The notes under the pieces: generated by a model
What the model was told of the DNA's origin: nothing
The model's database searches: none
The model's input: the letters and a program-made list of their open reading frames with translations, nothing else
Source: Pseudomonas fulva 12-X
GTDB lineage: Bacteria > Pseudomonadota > Gammaproteobacteria > Pseudomonadales > Pseudomonadaceae
Length of the DNA: 64,000 bases
Assembly: GCF_000213805.1 (NCBI RefSeq)
Contig: NC_015556.1
Coordinates: 558,001 to 622,000, forward strand
Direction: 5' to 3'
Made by a program: the position numbers and the translations under genes
Shown here: positions 36,746 through 44,680 of the stretch, piece after piece
How positions within the stretch are numbered: the stretch's first letter is position 1
How the letters are laid out: every line of letters begins with the position of its first letter

Positions 36746-36838
36746 GGTGAGCAGGCCGTGACCTGATGCTCACCTCACATAACCGAATCCAAGGCAAAGA
36801 CGCCTGAAGCTGACAACAGCTCCAGGCGTCTTTTTTTT
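36746..36838 (+). promoter_or_regulatory. nirB leader with attenuator (candidate ANTAR/NasT-responsive antitermination site)
   Basis: Hairpin 1 (36746–36774): GGTGAG and CAGG pair with CCTG and CTCACC around the six-base loop CCGTGA. Hairpin 2 (36799–36830): GACGCCTG pairs with CAGGCGTC, then one A·C mismatch, then AGCTG with CAGCT, loop ACAA, followed at once by eight T (36831–36838). Hairpin 2 is a strong intrinsic terminator 119 bp before the nirB start codon. Paired hairpins ending in a terminator are the usual target of NasR/NasT ANTAR antiterminators in nitrate operons; that role here is inference. Confidence 0.75.
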
Positions 36839-36957
36839 GTGGCCTGCCATCCCTGGCGGCCACCCTTCGGGTCGTCGCAAGCGACGCCAAAAATTTTTCC
36901 GGAAAATTTTTTGCGTTGCAGAAAACCGTGTTTAGCGCAGCAGACAGAGGGCAGGCT

Positions 36958-39516
36958 ATGAATTCCATCGTCACATCGATCAAGCGCGAGACCCTGATCG
37001 TCATCGGCAACGGCATGGTCGGCCACCACTGTATCGAGCAGTTGATCGCCAGCGGCGCGCTGCACCGTTATCAGGTGCACGTCTACGGCGAAGAGCCGCA
37101 GCGAGCCTATGACCGCGTGCACCTGTCCGAATACTTCTCCGGCAAGGACGCCGAAGCCCTGGCCCTCGGCGAGGCCGATCTCTATGCCCGCAACGGCGTG
37201 CACCTGCACCTCGGTGAGCCGGTGCTGGAGATCGACCGGCAGAAGCGCGAAGTGGTCACCAGCCAGGGGCGTCGTGGCTACGACCGCCTGGTGCTGGCCA
37301 CCGGGTCCTATCCGTTCGTTCCGCCGATCCCCGGCGCCGAAGGCAACTCGCGTCTGGTTTACCGAACCCTGGACGACCTCGACGGCATTCGCGCCGCTGC
37401 TGCGGGCGCACGTCGCGGCGTGGTGGTCGGCGGTGGCTTGCTCGGCCTGGAGGCGGCCAATGCGCTTAAATCCCTTGGCCTGGAAGCTCATGTGGTGGAG
37501 TTCGCGCCACGCCTGATGCCGGTACAGCTGGATGTCGACGGTGGCGACGCACTGCGGGCGCGTATCGAGGCGTTGGGCGTGGGCGTGCATCTGTCACGCG
37601 CCACCCAGGAAATCGTCATCGGTGAGGAATACGCCTACCGTATGAATTTCAATGACGGTGAGTATCTGGAGACCGACCTGATCGTGTTCTCCGCCGGCAT
37701 TCGCCCCCAGGACGCCCTGGGCCGCGCCGCCGGCCTGGACATCGCCCCGCGCGGCGGCGTGGTGGTCGACAACGACTGCCGCAGCAGCGACCCCTTTATT
37801 TATGCCATCGGCGAATGCGCGTCCTGGAACGGCACGGTATTCGGCCTGGTGGCGCCCGGCTACAGCATGGCTCGCGCCGTGGCCGCGCAACTGGCCGGTG
37901 AGCCCCATGAACCGTTCACCGGCGCCGACATGTCGACCAAGCTCAAGCTGCTCGGCGTCGACGTCGGCTCCATCGGCGATGCCCACGGGGCCACGCCGGG
38001 CGCCAAGAGCTACCGCTTCATCGACGAAGCCAACGCCAGCTACCGCCGCCTGGTGGTATCGGCGGATGGCCAGCGGGTCATCGGCGCGGTGCTGGTCGGC
38101 GACAACAGCTATTACGACACCCTGCTGCAGTACGCTCAGAACGGCATCAAGCTGCCGGCCGATCCGTCGAGCCTGATCCTGCCGTTGTCCGACGGTGCGC
38201 CGACCCTGGGCGCCGATGCGTTGCCGGATACCGCGACCATCTGCTCCTGCCACAACGTCAGCAAGGGTGCGGTGTGCTGCCAGGTCGACGCGGGCATCAC
38301 CGACCTCGGCGAGCTCAAGGCCATCACCAAGGCCGGCAGCGGCTGCGGCGGCTGTAGCGCGCTGCTCAAGCAGGTCTTCGAGCACGAGTTGAGCGCCCGC
38401 GGCGTGGCGGTCGACAAGAGCCTCTGCGAGCACTTCGCCCACACCCGCCAGGAGCTGTACGCCATCGTCCGTGTGGAAGGCGTGCTCAGCTTCGAGGAGT
38501 TGCTTGCCAAGCATGGCCGCGGCCACACCGGCTGCGACATCTGCAAGCCGGCGGTGGGCTCGATCCTCGCCTCGTGCTGGAACCAGCCGATCACCGACCC
38601 GGCGCTGATTCCGCTGCAGGACACCAACGACACCTTCATGGCCAACATGCAGAAGAACGGTACCTATTCGGTGGTGCCGCGCATTCCCGGCGGCGAGATC
38701 ACCCCGGACGGCCTGCTGGCCATCGGCGCCGTGGCGAAGAAATACGACCTCTACACCAAGATCACCGGCGGCCAGCGCATCGACCTGTTTGGCGCGCAGC
38801 TGCACGAACTGCCGGACATCTGGGGCGAATTGATCGCCGCCGGCTTCGAAACCGGCCACGCCTACGGCAAGTCGCTGCGCACCGTGAAGTCCTGCGTGGG
38901 CAGCACCTGGTGCCGCTACGGCGTACAGGACAGTGTTGGCATGGCGCTGCGCCTGGAGGACCGCTACAAGGGCCTGCGCGCGCCGCACAAGATCAAGTTC
39001 GCGGTCAGCGGCTGCACCCGCGAGTGCGCCGAAGCGCAGAGCAAGGACATCGGCGTGATCGCCACCGACAAGGGCTGGAACCTCTACGTGTGCGGCAACG
39101 GCGGCATGCGCCCGCGGCACGCCGAGCTTTTCGCCACCGACCTGGACGACGAGGCGCTGATCCGCACCATCGACCGCGTGCTGATGTTCTACATCCGCAC
39201 TGCCGACAAGCTGCAGCGCACCTCGGTATGGCGCGAGTCGCTGGAGGGCGGCCTGGATTACCTCAAGGCGGTGATCCTCGACGACAGCCTGGGCCTGGCC
39301 GCCGAGCTGGAGGCGCAGATGCAACTGGTGGTCGACCGCTACGAATGCGAATGGGCGGGCGCCCTCAAGGACCCGGAGAAGCTCAAGCGCTTCCGCACCT
39401 TCGTCAACGACCGGCGCGCCGACCCGGACATCCATTTCGTCAAAGAGCGCGGTCAGCGCCGCCCCATTACCGCCAGTGAGTTACATCTGATTCCCGTTAC
39501 CGAGGAGGTGCTCTGA
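36958..39516 (+). CDS. nirB: Assimilatory NAD(P)H nitrite reductase, large subunit
   Basis: This 852-residue flavo-siroheme enzyme has an FAD/NAD domain (about 12–300: VIGNGMVGHHCIEQL, VVGGGLLGLEAANAL). Two BFD-like [2Fe–2S] regions follow (CSCHNVSKGAVCC and GCGGCSALLK; GHTGCDICKPAVGS). The siroheme/[4Fe–4S] domain has C646 and C652 (CVGSTWCRYG) and C686 and C690 (CTRECAEAQ). It reduces nitrite to ammonium in the cytoplasm with NirD. A TTG-started longer frame is ignored because AGAGGGCAGG precedes ATG 36958. Its stop overlaps the nirD start (TGATG). Confidence 0.95.
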   Translation: MNSIVTSIKRETLIVIGNGMVGHHCIEQLIASGALHRYQVHVYGEEPQRAYDRVHLSEYFSGKDAEALALGEADLYARNGVHLHLGEPVLEIDRQKREVVTSQGRRGYDRLVLATGSYPFVPPIPGAEGNSRLVYRTLDDLDGIRAAAAGARRGVVVGGGLLGLEAANALKSLGLEAHVVEFAPRLMPVQLDVDGGDALRARIEALGVGVHLSRATQEIVIGEEYAYRMNFNDGEYLETDLIVFSAGIRPQDALGRAAGLDIAPRGGVVVDNDCRSSDPFIYAIGECASWNGTVFGLVAPGYSMARAVAAQLAGEPHEPFTGADMSTKLKLLGVDVGSIGDAHGATPGAKSYRFIDEANASYRRLVVSADGQRVIGAVLVGDNSYYDTLLQYAQNGIKLPADPSSLILPLSDGAPTLGADALPDTATICSCHNVSKGAVCCQVDAGITDLGELKAITKAGSGCGGCSALLKQVFEHELSARGVAVDKSLCEHFAHTRQELYAIVRVEGVLSFEELLAKHGRGHTGCDICKPAVGSILASCWNQPITDPALIPLQDTNDTFMANMQKNGTYSVVPRIPGGEITPDGLLAIGAVAKKYDLYTKITGGQRIDLFGAQLHELPDIWGELIAAGFETGHAYGKSLRTVKSCVGSTWCRYGVQDSVGMALRLEDRYKGLRAPHKIKFAVSGCTRECAEAQSKDIGVIATDKGWNLYVCGNGGMRPRHAELFATDLDDEALIRTIDRVLMFYIRTADKLQRTSVWRESLEGGLDYLKAVILDDSLGLAAELEAQMQLVVDRYECEWAGALKDPEKLKRFRTFVNDRRADPDIHFVKERGQRRPITASELHLIPVTEEVL

Positions 39517-39896
39517 TGAGCCAGCCCAACGCCGTGCGTGCCCAATCGCTTCCCGCCACCGAATGGCAACCGCTGTGCCGCAGCGTCGACCTGGTCGCCA
39601 ACTCCGGCGTGGTGGCCTGGCTCGACGGGGCGCAGATCGCCCTGTTCCATCTGCCCGACAGCGAAGCCGGCGAGCAGCTGTTCGCCGTGGAGAACCGCGA
39701 CCCGAAATCCGGCGCCAACGTGATCGGCCGCGGCCTGATCGGCCAGATCAAGGGCGACCTGGTGATCGCCTCGCCGCTCTACAAGCAGCATTTTCGCCTG
39801 CGTGACGGCACCTGCCTGGAGTACCCGGAGCAGCGCCTGCGCGTGTGGCCGGTGCGCCTCAATGGCGACACCGTGGAAATCGGCCTGGCGGCCTGA
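39516..39896 (+). CDS. nirD: Nitrite reductase, small subunit
   Basis: This 126-residue Rieske-like NirD protein has the fold marks NSGVVAWLDGAQIALFHL and LVIASPLYKQHFRLRDGTCL. It lacks the Cys/His ligands of true Rieske proteins, as NirD of the NirBD type does. It overlaps nirB by one base in TGATG and has GAGGAGG just upstream, so the two are coupled. Confidence 0.93.
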   Translation: MSQPNAVRAQSLPATEWQPLCRSVDLVANSGVVAWLDGAQIALFHLPDSEAGEQLFAVENRDPKSGANVIGRGLIGQIKGDLVIASPLYKQHFRLRDGTCLEYPEQRLRVWPVRLNGDTVEIGLAA

Positions 39897-39965
39897 GCGT
39901 GTCTGGCGGCTGGTTACCCGTCGCCGTTTTTTCAACCTGTCTGGTTCATTTGAGAGAGCGTCAGC

Positions 39966-40778
39966 ATGTCCTACCTGGTTCCTGCCGAATTCGTCACCAA
40001 GATGGTGGATGCCGGTGAGTCGAAGATCTTCATGTCGACCCGCGATACCCTGATCCGCGCCTTCATGGCCGGTGCCATCCTGTCCCTGGCGGCAGTATTC
40101 GCCATCGCCGTGAGCGTCGGCACCGGCTCGCCGTTGCTCGGCGCCGTGCTGTTCCCGGTCGGCTTCGTGATGCTTTACCTGATGGGCTTCGACCTGCTCA
40201 CCGGGGTATTCATGCTCACCCCGCTGGCGCTGCTCGACCGTCGCCCGGGCGTCACCGTGGGCGGTATCCTGCGCAACTGGGGCCTGGTGTTTCTCGGCAA
40301 CTTCGCCGGTGCCCTGACCGTGGCCTTCATGATGGCCTTCGTGTTCACCTACGGCTTTTCCAAGGACCCTGGGCTGATCGGCGAAAAGATCTCGCACATC
40401 GGCGAGGACCGCACCCTGGGCTATGCCGAGTATGGCGCGGCGGGCTGGGCGACCATCTTCCTGCGTGGCGTGCTGTGCAACTGGATGGTGTCGATGGGCG
40501 TGGTCGGCGCGATGATCTCCACCACCGTCAGCGGCAAGACCATCGCCATGTGGATGCCCATCATGCTGTTCTTCTTCATGGGCTTCGAGCACTCGGTGGT
40601 GAACATGTTCCTGTTCCCCTCGGGCATCATCCTGGGCGGCGATTTCTCGGTGATGGACTACATGATCTGGAACGAGATCCCCACTGCGCTGGGCAATCTG
40701 GTCGGCGGCCTGGCCTTCACCGGCCTGACGCTGTACACCACCCACGTGAAGACCGGCGCCAAGCGCAGCTACAACTGA
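39966..40778 (+). CDS. Formate/nitrite-family channel, probable nitrite transporter NirC-like
   Basis: This 270-residue protein has six membrane segments and the FNT signatures FMAGAILSLAAVFAI, LLTGVFMLTPLALLDRR, NFAGALTVAFMMAF and RGVLCNWMVSMGV. FNT pentamers conduct nitrite, formate or hydrosulfide. Between nirD and the kinase fusion, nitrite is the likely substrate. The position suggests the same operon (69 bp after nirD). Confidence 0.88.
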   Translation: MSYLVPAEFVTKMVDAGESKIFMSTRDTLIRAFMAGAILSLAAVFAIAVSVGTGSPLLGAVLFPVGFVMLYLMGFDLLTGVFMLTPLALLDRRPGVTVGGILRNWGLVFLGNFAGALTVAFMMAFVFTYGFSKDPGLIGEKISHIGEDRTLGYAEYGAAGWATIFLRGVLCNWMVSMGVVGAMISTTVSGKTIAMWMPIMLFFFMGFEHSVVNMFLFPSGIILGGDFSVMDYMIWNEIPTALGNLVGGLAFTGLTLYTTHVKTGAKRSYN

Positions 40779-40779
40779 G

Positions 40780-42531
40780 ATGGCCGTTGCCGAACACCTG
40801 TGGACGGGCAGGAAGAACCAGCTGCAGGTCAGCGTCGGCCAGTATTCGGACAAGGGCCGCAAGCCGCGCAACCAGGATTTCCATGGCCTGTGCGTGCCCC
40901 GCGAGCCGCAACTGAGCAGCAAGGGCATCGCCATCGCCCTGGCCGACGGCATCAGCAGTAGCGACGTCAGCCATATTGCCAGTGAAACGGCGGTGGCGGC
41001 GTTTCTCTCCGACTACTTCAGCACCAGCGACGCCTGGTCGGTGAAGACCTCGGTGACCCGCGTACTCAGCGCCACCAACGCCTGGCTGCACGCCCAGACG
41101 CGGCGCGGCCAGCATCGTTACGACATGGACCGCGGTTACGTGTGCACCTTCAGCGCCGTGGTGCTCAAGTCCACCACGGCGCACCTGTTCCATGTCGGCG
41201 ATACGCGCATCTATCGCCTGCGCGGCGTCGATCTGGAACCGATGACCCGCGATCATCGCCTGTGGGTCGGCGAGGGCAAGAGTTACCTGAGCCGCGCCCT
41301 GGGCATCGGGCCGCAACTGGAAATCGACTACCAGGCTCTGGCCGTGGAGGCCGGTGACCTGTTCCTGCTGGCCACCGACGGCGTCTATGAATTCGTCGAG
41401 GCGCGCGCCATGCAGCGCTGCATCGGCGAGCACGCCGGCGACCTGCAACAGGCCGCCCAGGCCATCGTCGAGCAGGCCCTGGCCAATGGCAGCGACGACA
41501 ACCTGACCCTGCAGCTGGTGCGCGTCGACGGCCTGCCGCGTGCCGAGGCCGACGAGTTGCAGCACAAGCTCGGCGAGCTGCCATGCCCGCCCGTGCTGGA
41601 GGCGCGTCAGTCGTTCGATGGCTACCGCATCGTCCGCCCGCTGCACGTCAGCGCCCGCAGCCACGTGTACCTGGCCACCGACGAAGGCAGCGGCGCCACC
41701 GTGGTGCTCAAGACCCCGGCGCTGGACCTGCAGCACGATGCCGGCTACCTCGAGCGCTTTCTCATGGAGGAGTGGATCGCCCGGCGCATCGACAGCCCCC
41801 ATGTGCTCAAGGCCTGTGCACCGACGCGCAAGCGCAACTATCTGTATGCGGTCAGCGAGTTCATCGAGGGCCAGACCCTGGCGCAGTGGATGATCGACCA
41901 CCCCACACCCGAGCTGGAAACCGTGCGCGGCATCGTCGAGCAGATCGCCCGCGGCCTGCGCGCCTTCCATCGCCTGGAAATGCTGCATCAGGACCTGCGC
42001 CCGGCCAACCTGATGATCGACGCCACCGGCACGGTGAAGATCATCGACTTCGGTGCCACTCGCGTGGCCGGATTGCAGGAGGTCGACAGCCGGCAAGGGG
42101 ATGAGCCGATCCTCGGCACCGCCCAATACAGCGCGCCGGAGTACTGGCTGGGCGAACCCGGTACGGTGCGCTCGGACGTATTCTCCCTGGCGGTGATCGC
42201 CTACCAGATGCTCGGTGGCCGGCTGCCCTACGGCGCCGGCATGGCGCGGGCGCGCACCCGCAGTGCCCAGGGCCGGTTACGCTACGCGCCCATCGCTCAA
42301 GGACGAGCGCTGCCGCTGTGGTTGGACGACGTGCTGCGCAAGGCCTGCCACCCGAACCCGCTCAAGCGCTACGCCGACCCGGACGAATTCGCCCATGCGC
42401 TGCGCCACCCCGGCCCGGCATTGCTCAACCCTGGCCGGGTGCCGCTGCTGGAGCGTAATCCGCTGCTGTTCTGGCAGCTCGGCTGCCTGGTATTGGGCTT
42501 GATGGTGGTGGTGTTGCTGGCGCGCCAGTGA
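40780..42531 (+). CDS. Fused PP2C phosphatase – Ser/Thr protein kinase with C-terminal membrane anchor
   Basis: This 583-residue protein has a PP2C domain at about 12–245 (KPRNQDFHG, ALADGISSSDVSH, LATDGVYEFVE, GSDDNLTLQLV, all metal-site aspartates present). A kinase domain spans about 275–530: ATVVLKTPALD with the ATP-binding Lys, MLHQDLRPANLMID (HQD instead of HRD), KIIDFGATRVAG and SAPEYWLGE. One membrane helix at about 560–580 ends the protein. It starts 1 bp after the FNT stop, so it belongs to the nitrite operon. A similar kinase gene sits beside the nitrite genes in P. aeruginosa, as I recall. Its substrate is unknown. Confidence 0.9.
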   Translation: MAVAEHLWTGRKNQLQVSVGQYSDKGRKPRNQDFHGLCVPREPQLSSKGIAIALADGISSSDVSHIASETAVAAFLSDYFSTSDAWSVKTSVTRVLSATNAWLHAQTRRGQHRYDMDRGYVCTFSAVVLKSTTAHLFHVGDTRIYRLRGVDLEPMTRDHRLWVGEGKSYLSRALGIGPQLEIDYQALAVEAGDLFLLATDGVYEFVEARAMQRCIGEHAGDLQQAAQAIVEQALANGSDDNLTLQLVRVDGLPRAEADELQHKLGELPCPPVLEARQSFDGYRIVRPLHVSARSHVYLATDEGSGATVVLKTPALDLQHDAGYLERFLMEEWIARRIDSPHVLKACAPTRKRNYLYAVSEFIEGQTLAQWMIDHPTPELETVRGIVEQIARGLRAFHRLEMLHQDLRPANLMIDATGTVKIIDFGATRVAGLQEVDSRQGDEPILGTAQYSAPEYWLGEPGTVRSDVFSLAVIAYQMLGGRLPYGAGMARARTRSAQGRLRYAPIAQGRALPLWLDDVLRKACHPNPLKRYADPDEFAHALRHPGPALLNPGRVPLLERNPLLFWQLGCLVLGLMVVVLLARQ

Positions 42532-42738
42532 GGCCATGTCGGATGGCGCCGGGCGATCGCAATGGATCATCTTATAGAGGCGCCGGTTCACCCGGAATTC
42601 ACTCGCCTGATTCGCCGCCAGCTCCCGATTTCAGGGCGCTTCAGGAATGTAACAGTGAAGAAATAATTTGTCGTAAATTGTCATATTCGCCGTCATGGCA
42701 AAAGCACAGAATGCGCTTTCTGTTCAGCCATAAAGTGC

Positions 42739-43503
42739 GTGATCGTGGACTATATCCTGCAATTGACGAGCGACCCCGCTGCCTGGGTCGCCCTGGCCAC
42801 CCTGGTGGTCATGGAAGTGGTACTGGGCATCGACAACCTGATTTTCATCTCCATCCTTACCAACAAGCTGCCCGAGCATCAGCGTGCCAAGGCTCGCCGC
42901 CTGGGTATCGGCGCGGCGCTGATCCTGCGCCTGGCCCTGCTGGGCACCGTGGCGTGGATCGTCAAGCTGGTCGACCCGGTGATCGAGCTGTTCGGCCAGG
43001 CGTTTTCCTGGAAGGACATCATCCTGATCGCCGGCGGCCTGTTCCTGCTGTGGAAGGCCACCAAGGAAATCCACCACGCCGTCGACCCCGAGCCCGAGGG
43101 CGACATGTTCGTCGGCCGCGCCGCCACCGTCGGCTTCGGCGCGGTGATCGTGCAGATCCTGCTGCTCGACCTGGTGTTCTCGGTGGACAGCATCATCACC
43201 GCGGTGGGCATGACGCCCCACGTGCCGATCATGGTGGTCGCGGTGATCGCCGCCGTGACCGTGATGCTGCTGGCGGCCGACCCGCTGGCGCGCTTCATCA
43301 ACAACAACCCGACCGTGGTGATGCTGGCGCTGGGCTTCCTGATCATGATCGGCATGACGCTGATCGCCGAAGGCTTCGGTGCCCATGTGCCGAAGGGCTA
43401 CCTGTACGCGGCGATGGCCTTCTCGGCGGTCATCGAAGGCCTGAACATGCTGTCGCGCCGCGCCAAGCGCAAGGCCGCCGCGCAAGGCAAGACGCCCTCC
43501 TGA
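42739..43503 (+). CDS. TerC-family integral membrane protein (GTG start)
   Basis: This 254-residue protein has about seven membrane segments and both TerC acidic motifs: [14 protein letters not shown] at about 28–41 and [16 protein letters not shown] near 150. TerC/Alx relatives handle manganese or protect against metal and tellurite stress; tellurite genes are not nearby. The start is GTG 42739, because an upstream ATG at 42695 meets a stop in its frame and no in-frame ATG precedes the first helix. I found no yybP–ykoY riboswitch signature in the 207-bp gap upstream. Confidence 0.85.
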   Translation: MIVDYILQLTSDPAAWVALATLVVMEVVLGIDNLIFISILTNKLPEHQRAKARRLGIGAALILRLALLGTVAWIVKLVDPVIELFGQAFSWKDIILIAGGLFLLWKATKEIHHAVDPEPEGDMFVGRAATVGFGAVIVQILLLDLVFSVDSIITAVGMTPHVPIMVVAVIAAVTVMLLAADPLARFINNNPTVVMLALGFLIMIGMTLIAEGFGAHVPKGYLYAAMAFSAVIEGLNMLSRRAKRKAAAQGKTPS

Positions 43504-43867
43504 TACCAACCCCATGCGCCTGCTTTTTTACAGGCGCATGGGATGATATTCGTTATTCCCCTTCCGCTCAGCTCGCTGCCATAACCGTTCGGTTTTCAGG
43601 TGGTGGCGCTGTGCTACCTTTTTCGTCAGGCTTGGCTTTTGCATCGGTGTGACTCTGCGTTGCCGAGGCCGAGGCGCTGGAGTGTGACCGCCGTCACCAA
43701 TCTCCACTCTGCTGAGCGGCCTGGTCGTCGTTTGGCCTGTCGCGGCAGGTCAGGCGCGGGTCTATGGATTAGAATCCGTCCTATTGTTGGCGTCGAAAAG
43801 CTGGCAGCCAGGCTGCCCGCCGCGCCCCTATTGAGCCGAGAGCGCCGTCGCGCGTGAGGAGCGAGAG
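43504..43867 (+). other. 364-bp intergenic region between terC-like and PilJ-domain genes
   Basis: It begins with a strong hairpin (43511–43542). The middle shows no gene and no repeat seen elsewhere in the window. Near the end, TGGCAGCCAGGCTGCC at 43802–43817 has GG and GC at sigma-54 spacing but is also an inverted repeat. Confidence 0.55.
43511..43542 (+). terminator. Hairpin after the TerC gene
   Basis: CCCATGCGCCTG and CAGGCGCATGGG form a perfect 12-bp stem with an 8-nt loop containing six T. It starts 7 bp past the stop. The T-run is in the loop rather than after the stem, so termination strength is uncertain. Confidence 0.55.
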
Positions 43868-44641
43868 TTGATCAAACGTTGCATGCAGGCTCTGGTATTG
43901 AGCCTTGGCCTTGTCAGTCTCGCCAGCTGGGCGGAAATGGCGCCGCTGGAGGCCATGAACATGGCCGGTCTGCAGCGCAGCCTTGGGCAGATCATGGCCA
44001 AGGACTACATGATGATCGGCTCCGACGTGAAGGTCGATGATGCCACCAAGCAGCTCAACACCAGCGTCGCGCTGTTCGAGGATCATCACGCCAAGCTCAA
44101 GGCGCACCCGACCAACAGCGAAGTGCAGGCCGCTCTGGCTCAGGTCGAAGTGATCTGGACGGCCTACCGCCCTATGGTCACCGCCAAACCGGACAAGGCC
44201 CAGGCACCCGCCGTGCTGGCCAAGGCCGAGGAACTGGTCAAGCAGACCCAGCACGTCACCGACCTGTTCGAGAAGCACAACGGCGACGCCGCTTCCCATT
44301 CGATCAACCGCAGCGGCTGGAACCGCGTGCTGACCCAGCGCACCGCGATGTTCTACATGGCCCGTGCCTGGGGCGTGCAAGCGCCGAATCTGGATGCCAA
44401 CTTCGATGCTTCGGTGAAGGAGTTCGATGCCATCATGAAGGAGCTGCAGGCCGCCGGTGCGCCCAACGAGGAAATCGCCGCCGCCCTGCGCAAGACCGAC
44501 GCGCGCTGGCAGTTCGCGACCAAGGCCTTCGCCTCCAAGGAGTTCGTGCCGACCATCGTGGCGGTGAACGCCGAGTCGATGTTCCGCCAGCTCAACGAAA
44601 TGACCCGCCTGTATGCCGGCCTCAAGGGCGACCAGCTCTAA
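43868..44641 (+). CDS. Exported PilJ-type sensor-domain protein (TTG start)
   Basis: This 257-residue protein has a signal peptide ending near SLASWA (about 22) and two helical modules. The first contains MNMAGLQRSLGQIMAKDYMM, like the P-box (NxAGxQRM) of PilJ/NarX sensor domains. The second contains SGWNRVLTQRTAMFYMARAW. No membrane anchor or output domain follows, so it is a free periplasmic sensor-like domain. PilJ domains of some chemoreceptors bind nitrate, which fits the nearby nitrite operon. The TTG start at 43868 has GAGGA 7 bp upstream; ATG 43883 is the alternative. Confidence 0.75.
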   Translation: MIKRCMQALVLSLGLVSLASWAEMAPLEAMNMAGLQRSLGQIMAKDYMMIGSDVKVDDATKQLNTSVALFEDHHAKLKAHPTNSEVQAALAQVEVIWTAYRPMVTAKPDKAQAPAVLAKAEELVKQTQHVTDLFEKHNGDAASHSINRSGWNRVLTQRTAMFYMARAWGVQAPNLDANFDASVKEFDAIMKELQAAGAPNEEIAAALRKTDARWQFATKAFASKEFVPTIVAVNAESMFRQLNEMTRLYAGLKGDQL

Positions 44642-44652
44642 GGTCTGGCGCA

Positions 44653-44672
44653 GCGCCAGCTTCGGCTGGCGC
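44653..44672. terminator. UUCG-tetraloop hairpin between convergent genes
   Basis: GCGCCAGC, loop TTCG, GCTGGCGC sits in the 39-bp gap between the PilJ-domain gene and the chemoreceptor gene. The stable tetraloop and position favour a bidirectional terminator, although the following CATCAGTTTC is only weakly T-rich. Confidence 0.6.
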
Positions 44673-44680
44673 CATCAGTT

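Larger units (their letters stand above)
36438..36957 (+). other. 520-bp regulatory region upstream of nirB
   Basis: No gene is supported. It holds, in order, a family B repeat (36448–36519), about 170 bp without a recognisable element, a sigma-54-type promoter (36698–36713), a leader hairpin (36746–36774), an intrinsic terminator/attenuator (36799–36838), a short hairpin CGTCGC/GCGACG (36873–36886) and an A/T palindrome (36889–36912). Confidence 0.75.

Noticed and set aside
37594..39435. A 613-codon minus-strand frame opposite nirB.
   Set aside because: Antisense shadow with no start signal; nirB shows all catalytic motifs.
42532..42738. Possible yybP–ykoY manganese riboswitch before the TerC gene.
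   Set aside because: The conserved loop sequences of that riboswitch are absent and no matching fold could be drawn.
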